Shown here: positions 55,599 through 64,000 of the stretch, piece after piece
How the letters are laid out: the number at the start of each line of letters is the position of its first letter
How positions within the stretch are numbered: position 1 is the stretch's first letter
Source: Hemileia vastatrix
Taxonomy: Eukaryota > Basidiomycota > Pucciniomycetes > Pucciniales > Zaghouaniaceae
Direction: 5' to 3'
Length of the DNA stretch: 64,000 nucleotides
Assembly (NCBI GenBank): GCA_030280995.1
Contig: JASXTE010000005.1
Coordinates: 20,788,501 to 20,852,500, forward strand
Program-made: the position numbers and the translations under genes
The notes under the pieces: model-generated
Database searches by the model: none
The model's input: only the letters and a program-made list of their open reading frames with translations
Told to the model about the DNA's origin: nothing

Positions 55599-56804
55599 AT
55601 GTCTTCTACTAGTGGAACTGCTGTGTTGGCTGCTGGTGTACCTGTTAGGCCATCAGTAAGGATTGTATCTTGGGTTGGGCCCAAGTTTTCTGGAGATGAT
55701 TTAGAAGGATTTTTACATAGGTATGAAACTGCAGCTGCAATTGATGGTGCTTTACCTTTGGATATGGTGAAGCAGATTAGGTTCTTTATTTTGGACAGAG
55801 AGGTGGAAAAGGAGGTTATTTCTATGGATGGTTATAAAGATCAAGATTGGAGAAAGCTCAAGATGGAAATGGAAAAAAGGTGGCCAAAAGTTTATTCATT
55901 GGAGGATCTAAAGGATATAGCTAGGAAATGGGAATCAAAAGGTGGTGTAACATCTCTGCATCAGTATCATCAGTTTATGGTTGAATTTCAGGTGGTTCTG
56001 GATTATTTGTTGGAGTATGAAATTTTATTTCATGATAATGCATCAAAGTATGTTTTTTGGGATGCTATGGGGGAAAAGGTTAAGAAAGATGTTTTGATGG
56101 TGCTTATTAATGGGAATTTAATGAAGGATCTCCCAGATGGAGAAACTAGGATTCCTGGTATGGAGGTGCTAAAGAAGGCTATTTTGGAACATCTGGATAC
56201 TCATAACTCTGTTGATTTGGACTCTGGAGAAGACACTGAGGTTGCTCAAGAGATAGAAGAGGATGGTGTAAAAGAACTAGTTACTGATGAAATTCCGGAT
56301 TCAGCCATTCCTGAAGATTTTGTCCAGCCTGAAGATATTATTTTTGTTGACTCTTCTGTTTGGAAAGAAGAGGTTTCTGAAGATGAAGATATTATTGTCA
56401 CTGATGAAGAAAATTTGGATGTTCGGGATAATTTTGTTTTGGATAATTTGGAATTTGATTTAGAGGAATATTTACCTCAGGTTTTGTCTTCAAAAGCGGA
56501 GACTGTCTGCAATTCAGATGTGGATATGGTTTATGAATCTGGTATATGTATGGTGGATTTGTTTCAATCTCAGGAAGAGATTTTTATGGAGGATATAATT
56601 TTCCCTGCACTAAAAAAGAGTGTAGTGGCATTTGATAATAGAGTGCATAAATTGGATGCACTCATGTTTTGGAAAAGGGCTGTTTATTTTTTATGTCCAA
56701 TGGTAGGACAAATTATGGGGGTTTATTTTTGGGTTTTATGGAATCGGTGGATAAGCCCTTGGGGCAAAATTATGGATTATCTCCAGGGGATATCAAGAAT
56801 ATAA
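55599..56804 (+). CDS. Family B copy 2 short Gag with acidic and hydrophobic C-terminus
   Basis: An open frame of 401 codons. The first about 200 residues match copy 1 Gag in order (SVRIVSWVGPKFSGDD, YETAAAIDGAL, WESKGGVTSL, MKDLPDGETRIPGMEVL). After that the two differ completely. Copy 2 has a strongly acidic region of about 130 residues (SGEDTEVAQEIEEDG, SEDEDIIVTDEENLD) and a C-terminus rich in Trp, Phe, Tyr and Val (FWKRAVYFLCPMVGQIMGVY) that could be a membrane or oligomerisation segment. There is no CCHC knuckle and no DSG/DTG protease. The frame is intact although pol is broken. It may be a non-autonomous Gag variant needing protease from another copy; function unproven. Confidence 0.8.
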   Translation: MSSTSGTAVLAAGVPVRPSVRIVSWVGPKFSGDDLEGFLHRYETAAAIDGALPLDMVKQIRFFILDREVEKEVISMDGYKDQDWRKLKMEMEKRWPKVYSLEDLKDIARKWESKGGVTSLHQYHQFMVEFQVVLDYLLEYEILFHDNASKYVFWDAMGEKVKKDVLMVLINGNLMKDLPDGETRIPGMEVLKKAILEHLDTHNSVDLDSGEDTEVAQEIEEDGVKELVTDEIPDSAIPEDFVQPEDIIFVDSSVWKEEVSEDEDIIVTDEENLDVRDNFVLDNLEFDLEEYLPQVLSSKAETVCNSDVDMVYESGICMVDLFQSQEEIFMEDIIFPALKKSVVAFDNRVHKLDALMFWKRAVYFLCPMVGQIMGVYFWVLWNRWISPWGKIMDYLQGISRI

Positions 56805-56860
56805 TTCCTCCGAAATGAGGATAAACTACCTAAACTCGGCTGAAATTTTTTTTTATCGTT

Positions 56861-59800
56861 ATGTCTTCAATTTATTCAGGATTCAAATTATTATGGATGC
56901 CCTCATTTTTTGGGGTAGCAGGGGCTGATCACTCTAATGTTGTAATCTCTCCTCAGGATGAGATCCCGGATTGCAATAGGTCAGCTCACTTGGAGATAAT
57001 TCAAGTGGATTCTCAATTATTTTCTGTTAATATTACTTTGGAGTGCAAATACGTTATGGACTTTTCTATATGTTTATTGGATTTACCCTGCTTTTCTATT
57101 AAATTTAAAAATGGTGAAAAAGGCAAAATGGGCCAAATTAGGTTGGATAAAAATTGGAAGGGTATGTTTTCGGGCCTCCAGCAAGAGGTTAAACTGCAAT
57201 TATCTCCTTCTATTTTGGACCTCCAGCAAGAGGGTAAACTGCAAATATCACATCAAAATCCGATAAAAAATCTTGGTATAATTAAAACACAAAAAAATAA
57301 TTTATGTGAAAATGTTATTTAGGACCTCCAGCAAGAGGGTAAACTGCGAAAATCTTATCAAAATCCAATAAAAAATCTCAGTATAATTAAAACACAAAAA
57401 AATAATTTTTGTGAAAATTTAATTCCGGTTCTCCAGCAAGAGGTTAAACTGTCAACTTTCTTTACGGGTGATTTACTGTTGGATAAGGGAAGCAAAGGTG
57501 TTGGAAAATCTGTTTATAAATTAGACGAGGGAAAGGAGAAAAGGGTAAAATTTAAAAATGAAATAAAATATTTTTCTAATTTTTCTTATTCCGATTCTGA
57601 CGATGAAGAAGATTCATTTGATGAAAGTTTTAATGGCGATACAAAAGTAAATGATTTACCTCAAGCTTATTTAGATGTGGACGCAGTTAAATATAAGAAA
57701 GTAGCAAATAAAGTTCGACCTATTAATGAACCGCTACCTGCTGAATTAAATCCACCTTTGAGAAGACCAAGGTTATCAAGAGATCCTTATGAAAGTCCCT
57801 TGGTAAAGAATCCGCCTGAATTTTCTGAGACGTCAAGAATCACTTTTGAGAGACTGGGTGTTGTTAATTTTGGACCTGATGGTTGGTTGTCTGGAGAAGA
57901 GAAGAAGTTGTTGTTGGATGTGATGGTCAAGCGAGAGAAGGCCATTGCTTTTGTAGAAGAGGAGAGGGGTGTGTTGAAGCATTCCTATGGGGAGCCTTAC
58001 AAGATTCCTGTGGTATGTCATGAACCGTGGCAGCAGGAACCGATTCCTATTCCGGCTGCATTGAAAGAAGCTTATATCGAAGTTGTCAGAGAACGGATAC
58101 GCACTGGACTTTATGAGCAATCAACGTCAAGTTATTCTAGTCCGGTATTTTGTATCAAGAAACCAAATGGCAAGCTTAGAGTTGTTCATGATCTTAGGGA
58201 ATTAAATAGGTTTACAATAAAGGATGCTGGAATACCACCTAGTTCTGAGGAGTTTGTTGAAGCGTTTGCGGGGAGAGTGTGTTATGGTTTGGGAGATATT
58301 ATGGGTGGATATGATGAGAGAGAGTTACATCCGGACTCAAGGCCTCTCACTACATTCGATACGCCACTAGGACGTTTACAGTTAACAAGATTACCTCAAG
58401 GAGCAACAAATTCGGTTGCAGTTTATCAAGCTCAGATGGCTTGGATCCTTCAAGACGAAATTCCACAATATGCTGGAATCTTTATAGATGATGGAGGAAT
58501 TAAGGGACCAACAACTGACTATGATAACCAGGTGTTGGAAGAGAATCCCGGGATACGCAAATTCATTTGGGAGTTTGCAATTATTTTAGAAAGAATCTTG
58601 TTTCGAATTGAAGAGGCTGGTTTAACTATTTCAGGTTCAAAATTTTCATGTTGTGTGCCAGCCTTAGAAATATTAGGCCATGTGGTATGTAGAGAGGGTA
58701 GGATTATGTCCAAGAAGAAAGTTAACAAAATTCAGTCCTGGACAAGACCCAAGAATACGACCAAAGTTAGAGGGTTTTTAGGCGTTTGCGTATATGTTAG
58801 AATGTTTATCAAGGACTTTTCTTCATTGGCAGCTCCATTGAGACGGTTAACGAGAAAGGATGCAGACTGGGAGTGGGATGAAGAGTGTGAGAAGGCGTTT
58901 GTGAAGTTGAAGGAGGTTGTAGGGAAGGATTTAGTCCTGCACAAGTTAGATTATGGAAAAGATGCTGGCAGAATTTATTTAGCAGTTGATTCAAGTCAGG
59001 TACAGCTGGGGCGGTTTTGTCTCAGATGGATAAAGCTGGTTACATCAGGCCAGTTAGGTATGAATCTGTAGTATTTACTGAGGTCGAATCAAGATATTCT
59101 CAACCAAAATTGGAATTATGTGGTGTGGCAAAAATACTGAAGAAACTTCAGCATATTTTGTGGGGGCAACATTTTGAGTTGCAAGTGGATGCGAAATCGT
59201 TAATCCAGATGATTAATTCCCCAAGTCTACCGAACGCACCCATGACGAGTTGGGTAGCTTTTATTCAACATTTTTTGTTTGATTTAGTTCATAAGCCTGG
59301 CAAGACTTTTACTATGCCGGATGGTTTATCAAGGAGACCACCCACTGAAGAAGATTCAGACTCAGAAGAGTTCGATGAAGATATACCTATTATCAAAGCC
59401 AGCACTAAAGGAGCTGAAGACTTTCCATACCTCCCCCATGAGGTTAAACTGGCAGGACTATTGTGTTTAGATTATGATGATGATGACCTCCACCAAGAGG
59501 ATAAACTGGAAAATAGTTTATATGTTAATAAAGGTGTTGGAAAAGGTGTAGATAAATTCGGCAGAGAGGAGGTAGAAGAAGATGTGGTGTATTTAGAGGA
59601 AGATGGATTGGTAGTGTGGGATAGTAGTAATTTAAGGAATGGTGTATATGTTGGAGAATTAGAGAATTTAAATAAAAAGGTGGATAAAGAGAAAGAGGTA
59701 TTTTCAAATACGGTTTTCGAAGGATCCAAAGGTTCAGAAGAAAAACGACGACATAGCCCGATTAAAAATTTATTTAGGGGTCAACGATTATTGGCTCATT

Positions 59801-61167
59801 CATGTGCAGGTGATATTGGTGATAGAGAAGTCCCTATTGATGTTATATTAATCGATTTTCAATATGAAGTCTGGGGTCAGACTGGTTTTTATTTTTTGTT
59901 AGTCAAATATTTGTTGACTTTAGAGAGGCCAGAAGATTGTGAAGACGATGAATGGGTGGCTATCAAGAGGAAGTCATCTACGTTTTACCTATCTGGTCGA
60001 CGTTTAATGAGGAGGAGATATCCAAATCCTCAAGTAGTTGTAACTCAAGAGAAGGGGCAAGAATTAGTTTTGAAATCACTGCATGAAGATCTTGGGCATA
60101 GAGGCGTTGGAGAAACGTTTAGAAGAATTTCTGATTGATTTTGGTGGCCTGGAATGAAGATGGCTGTTAAACAGTGGGTTCAGTCATGTGAAGAATGTCA
60201 AAGACGAAGTTATTTAAGGCCAAAAGAACCTGGACGCGTGACCGGTGAATATACGCTCTTTGGAAGAGTTAGTTTAGATGCCGTTCATATAAAAGAGGGA
60301 CGGTATAAATATTTAATTGTGGCCAGAGATGATTTATCTGGTTGGGTAGAGGCAGCGCCTCTTATTAATTTAACTGCCAAAAATGTGGCAGAATTTTTTT
60401 TAAATAATTGGGTATATAGGTATGGGGTGATGAAGTTTGTAACCGTAGATGGAGGTCCTGAATTTGGGATAGAGTTTAAAGAGGCCGTATTGAAAGTTGG
60501 ATCAAAGGTTAGGGTAGCAACCCCATATTATCCGGAAGCTGAAGGCATGGTGGAAAGAGGGCATCAAGTTATCAAGGATGCTTTAGTTAAAATGTGTGGG
60601 ACAAGTGCCGAAAAGTGGAGGCACTATTTACCTTTAGTTTTATTTGCTGATCGAATCACTGCCAAAAGGACTACCGGATTTTCACCTTATGAACTTGTTT
60701 TTGGACAGAAAGCAGTTTTACCGGTTGATTTAGAAGCTGAATCATGTCTTGGAGTTGACTGGGACACGGTCAAAACTACTGAAGAATTATTGTGTGCAAG
60801 AATGATGCAGCTAGAAAAGAAAGAAGAATATTTAGAAAAGGCATATTCGCGGATGATGAAGATCCGAAATCAATCAGTCAGATATTGGGATGAGCGGTTG
60901 GCACATCAATTAAGGAAACCTTTGAACCCAGGTGATATGGTCCTGGTGTATAATAGGAGTTTGGAAAGCCAGTGGGGAAAGATGTTTGCAGATAGGTGGA
61001 ATGGACCGTATAAAATCAGGGAGCAAGTTTCTGGCGGTTCATATGTGCTAGAAGAGTTGGATGGAGTAGTAATAAAGAAGAGGGTAGCGGCCGATCAAGT
61101 GAAACGGTTCTATCCTAGAGGCACCAGGAGTGCCGAAGTCGAACTCCGAAATGAGGATAAACTATGA
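56861..61167 (+). pseudogene. Family B copy 2 pol: RT, RNase H, integrase (three lesions)
   Basis: A pol ATG at 56861 (MSSIYSGFKLL) follows the gag stop by 56 bp, with a hairpin-tail motif between. The frame has four LQQEVKLQ-type repeats over hairpin motifs (57175-57450), RT at about 58000-58750 with GIFIDDGG, RNase H from about 58970, integrase HHCC (HEDLGHRG, CEECQ), and core residues in LDAVH, VDGGPEF and AEGMVERGH. The GPY/F-type end has DRWNGPYKI, and the stop is at 61165-61167. Lesions relative to copy 1: TAG at 57320-57322, a one-base deletion near 58997 in RNase H (AVDSSQ), and TGA at 60136-60138. No chromodomain. Domain order is standard Metaviridae. Confidence 0.9.
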
Positions 61168-62299
61168 TATCAACAAAATTTTATAAATACCTCCGCAACG
61201 AGGATAAACTATCTTTTTTTTATCAAATAATTTACTATCGTTACACTGCATATGGGCAACGAAACTGTGATGAAACATAACGAAATACGAGAAAACCTTC
61301 ATTGAAAATTTTCAAAATTTAAAATTCTTAAAATATGGGTGAAGATAGTGTTGGAAAAATTTTAAAATTTATTGGAAGAAGTGTTCACAGGGGAACCTTC
61401 TTAATTAAATATTGGCAAGTGTGGGGGTAATTGATGGGCTGGCTGCTCTATACACAATTACCCCATAATGTTCGTTTCCAAAATTTTCCCTGTTTCTAGT
61501 TGAATCCTGGCTTTGTCTTTTAATTTTAGGAAGTCCACTAAGACTATAAACTGGAACGAATCAAGAGACACCGCTCTCAATGCCGGATTCAAGATTTTTT
61601 ATTATGTTTTTGATTTTTTATGTTAGATTGTGATTTCTTTTCTTTAATATATATTATGAATTAATGTAAAGGTGATGCTCACTAGTGGTCTCTAATCATT
61701 TTTATAAATTGGAGGGAGCCCACCCAGTGATCATCATTATAAAAATTATCTTCTAAAAACTTTCATTTATTTTCTTTTCTTTTCAATTACTCAAAATTGT
61801 GTAACCACATCAAGTTGCACTTGGATGTGGGTATGATGTCGGGGGTACGGCTCATCAAATGGCCGGGGGGCATCTTTTAAATTTTAAATTTTGATAATTC
61901 TTTTTACCTTTTTTTATCTTTCTTTTCACGTTCATTTATCTTTCTTTAAAATTAAATTTTAACTTTTATTTCAAACCTATCTTTTCTAAAATCTTTTATT
62001 AAAATAAAACCGGAAAAAAAAAAAAAAAACAAATACAAATTAAAATTTAAAAAAAAAATAATAATAAAAATAAAAATAAAATAAAAATAAAATAAATAAT
62101 AAAAAAAAATAAATAAATAAAAAATAAAATAATAAAAATAAAATAAAAAAATAAAAAAATTAATTAAATAAATAAAAAATTATTTTATTTCTCAGTTTTA
62201 TTTTTTTAGTTTTCATTCTTTTTAGTTTATTCATATAGTTTAGACAGGAAACAGGGTCTAGGGGAACTCAATACCTATGGGATTTTACTTCAAGACATC
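61168..62299 (+). other. Family B copy 2 post-pol non-coding region
   Basis: Conserved with copy 1 to about 61880, including hairpin-tail motifs at 61190 and 61532 and the ATGGCCGGGGGGCATC segment (61859-61874). 61880-62220 is A/T low-complexity, mostly AATAAA-type runs. About 62230 onward leads into the motif array. No sense or antisense gene; antisense gene 2 of copy 1 has no counterpart here. Confidence 0.6.
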
Positions 62300-62303
62300 T
62301 GTT

Positions 62304-63232
62304 AGTCCTCCAAGACTTTAAACTGGCTACTGTTCAAGACTTTCCTTAAGGGTTTTATACAAATTTCGGAGCTGTTAGTCCTCCAAGACTTTAAACTGGC
62401 TATTTTTCAAGACTTTCATTAAGGATAATTTTCTTTATCTTGACATCTGTTAGTCCTCCAAGACTTTAAACTGGCTACTGTTCAAGACTTTCCTTAAGGG
62501 TTTTATACAAATTTTGGAGCTGTTAGTCCTCCAAGACTTTAAACTGGCTACTGTTCAAGACTTTCCTTAAGGGTTTTATACAAATTTTGGAGCTGTTAGT
62601 CCTCCAAGACTTTAAACTGGCTAAATTTCAAGACTGTCATTAAAGATTTTATATTGGAGCTGTTAGTCCTTCAAGACTTTAAACTAAATTTCAAGGATGT
62701 TCAAGATTTTATGGATATTCTTGGAGACGTATTTTTTAAATTTTTTTTTATCAATCAAATGTTAGGTCCACCAAGACCTTAAACTGGACTATTATCAAGT
62801 GTTGGGTCCACCATGACCTTAAACTGGATTTCTTATCTTTTATTTATTTGGTCCACCATGACTTTAAACTGGTAGTTCATTCATTGTTTAGTCCACTATG
62901 ACTTTAAACTGGAAAATTAATATCTGCAGGATAATTCAACATTCATTGGACCACTATGGCCTTATACTGGATTACTTGTCGATCAATTGTTTGGTCCACT
63001 ATGACATTAAACTGGATTATCAAATTTATTCAATCTTTGGTCAAGCCTAGGCCTTACTTAGGAATATATCAAGATATTTATGCACTTAAACGATCTTTGG
63101 TCCACCAAGACCATAAACTGGCAATCGATTATATGTTTGGTCTACCAAGACTTTAAATTGGAATGTCAATCTTGTTTGGATAACTCAATTCAATCTTTTA
63201 ATTTATCACTGTACACTAAGACTCTAAACTGG
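62304..63232 (+). repeat. Array of 15 hairpin-tail motifs, family B copy 2
   Basis: Two blocks. Block 1 (starts 62304, 62377, 62452, 62525, 62598, 62665) has stem AGTC/GACT and loop CTCCAA, in near-regular units of 67-75 bp that also share TTCAAGACTTTC and TTAAGGGTTTTATACAAATTT. Block 2 (62765, 62805, 62850, 62890, 62948, 62993, 63099, 63139, 63210) has mostly GGTC/GACC or GGTC/GACT stems with CACCAW or CACTAW loops and unlike spacers. Tail TAAACTGG nearly always. Block 2 corresponds to the copy 1 array; block 1 is only in copy 2. It looks like a repeat-spacer array but is part of the retroelement. Confidence 0.88.
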
Positions 63233-63821
63233 TTATTCAATCATTTCTGGAATTGGGTGCTGATAGCTTTAGGAGGTTAAAATTTTAGGTGGTGATGATG
63301 CTAAGGAAAGCATAATGGTTATTTAGGTGAAATTTGTGGCGCTTTAACATGGTCTAAAGTTAATATTATTATTGGAAGCCTGGCAAAAGTATTTTATGGG
63401 TTTTCTGTATAGCAAAGTTTGAAAATTGTGATGAAGGAATCAGAAGTTAGGATGGTAGTTGGATTTTAGGGAATGATTTTTTTTTAGTGCCTCATAGTTA
63501 GGCCATTTTTTTTGGTGTGAAGCTTGGAGGACCTTATGGCAAGATTGGAATCATAGAATTCGGCTCAGTGGGGGGCCCTATGAGGTTGGAATCAGGAGTA
63601 TTCGGCTCATAGGAAGATCCACTCTCTCAATGCTGTGACAAGAAGGAAGACTGGTATATGGGAGTCTGAAGGGATTCAAACCTTGCTCTCAGTAGTGGAA
63701 TCATCACAAGATTTATATTATTTTATTTTATGTTATATCAAGCCAGAGAAGAAAGAAAACATCATTTATGTTGAAAGTTTAAGAAGACCAAGCAAAAACA
63801 AAATTTTATCAAGTTATACTG
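63233..63821 (+). other. Family B copy 2 region between array and antisense gene 1
   Basis: Matches 22967-23540 of copy 1 in opposite orientation, including the two GAGCCGAAT-complement segments (ATTCGGCTC near 63557 and 63600). The frame at 63635-63895 on the plus strand is a shadow of the antisense gene. Confidence 0.5.
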
Positions 63822-64000
63822 TTAGAAAAGATAATTTCTTTGAAATTGTTCAACATCATTATCAAAGCTTTGCATTAAAATTCTTCTTTTCATGAGGTCT
63901 TCATGGTTATTAGCTGGAGTTTCTTGAAAATAGGCCAGCATTTTTCGTTTCAACTCATTAGTAAAGTCAAGAAAAAGATAGCAATGAAAATTTGGGTAAT
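63822..64000 (-). CDS. Antisense accessory gene 1, C-terminal exon, family B copy 2 (partial)
   Basis: The minus strand carries an open frame of 58 codons plus the stop TAA (63822-63824). It matches copy 1 exon 2 with only about four residue changes, including LKRKMLAYFQETP and NDVEQFQRNYLF. The upstream exon, intron and Cys-rich start lie beyond the window. Retention of an open antisense frame in a copy whose pol is broken supports it as a real gene of the family, although the two copies are also similar at the nucleotide level. Confidence 0.6.
   Translation of the reverse strand, partial: YPNFHCYLFLDFTNELKRKMLAYFQETPANNHEDLMKRRILMQSFDNDVEQFQRNYLF

Larger units (their letters stand above)
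54318..64000 (+). mobile_element. Ty3/Gypsy family B, copy 2 (3' end beyond window)
   Basis: 5' LTR, primer-binding site, short gag, pol and the start of the 3' accessory region, collinear with copy 1 but on the plus strand. It differs from copy 1 in gag (no zinc knuckle or protease) and in the 3' region (more hairpin motifs, antisense gene 2 absent). By comparison with copy 1, its 3' LTR should start roughly 0.6-0.8 kb beyond the window. Pol has three disabling lesions. Confidence 0.93.

Noticed and set aside
57833..59729. Minus-strand ORFs inside family B copy 2 pol
   Set aside because: Identical shadows appear on the plus strand of copy 1 (for example 38914-39102). They follow from conservation of RT and RNase H on the other strand.
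62304..63232. CRISPR-like repeat-spacer array
   Set aside because: Repeats of 23 nt with unlike spacers suggest it at first, but spacing is irregular (40-106), repeats vary in the stem, the same motif occurs inside pol, and the context is a eukaryotic retrotransposon with no cas genes.

Overview
This is transposon-dense eukaryotic DNA: very AT-rich, with short GT-AG introns, Ty3/Gypsy and Ty1/Copia elements nested in each other, and a Myb/SANT-like gene family of the kind that accompanies DNA transposons in basidiomycetes. I infer a large, low-GC, repeat-rich fungal genome, most likely a rust fungus (Pucciniales; Austropuccinia-like composition). The species cannot be fixed from the window. 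I found no host housekeeping gene, tRNA or rRNA.

Layout. 1-17.2 kb: two inverted, decayed halves of a DNA-transposon-like repeat. They comprise SANT-like gene relics pointing inward at both ends, a long inverted repeat (7.0-9.45 / 9.57-13.6 kb) with a 113-bp centre, and two solo LTRs of one Ty3 family (4897-6385 with TSD TAATA; 10149-11649 with TSD ATCCC). 17.3-18.0 kb: a decayed solo LTR of a second Ty3 family ('family B'). 18.9-44.0 kb: a three-level nest. A Copia relic is split by family B copy 1 (21055-43884, minus strand, TSD ACGT/ATGT). That copy is split inside its integrase by an apparently intact 9.7-kb chromovirus (26510-36231, minus strand, TSD AGAAA, two 1500-bp LTRs that read identical). 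44.9-54.3 kb: a chromovirus gag relic and decayed Copia elements, including one LTR-bounded copy (46155-50523) and a pol-LTR-gag junction. 54318-64000: family B copy 2 (plus strand), inserted in Copia gag and cut by the window end.

How the parts work. The chromovirus encodes Gag-PR-RT-RH-IN-chromodomain in one 1973-codon frame. Family B copy 1 instead has a separate gag-protease ORF joined to pol by a likely -1 frameshift (T TTT TTG just before the gag stop). Family B has three unusual properties. (1) A 23-nt hairpin-plus-tail motif (NNUC-N6-GANN-N-UAAACUGG, with compensating stem changes) occurs about 25 times in copy 2 and 18 times in copy 1, inside pol and in 3' arrays. (2) Spliced antisense genes with Cys-rich N-termini lie between pol and the 3' LTR. 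(3) Copy 2 has a different gag that lacks the zinc knuckle and protease and ends in an acidic and then a hydrophobic segment. These are the most promising candidates for undescribed biology here.

Both family B copies carry nonsense or frameshift lesions. Only the nested chromovirus looks capable of activity from sequence alone. All similarities are by eye; no database or alignment program was run.
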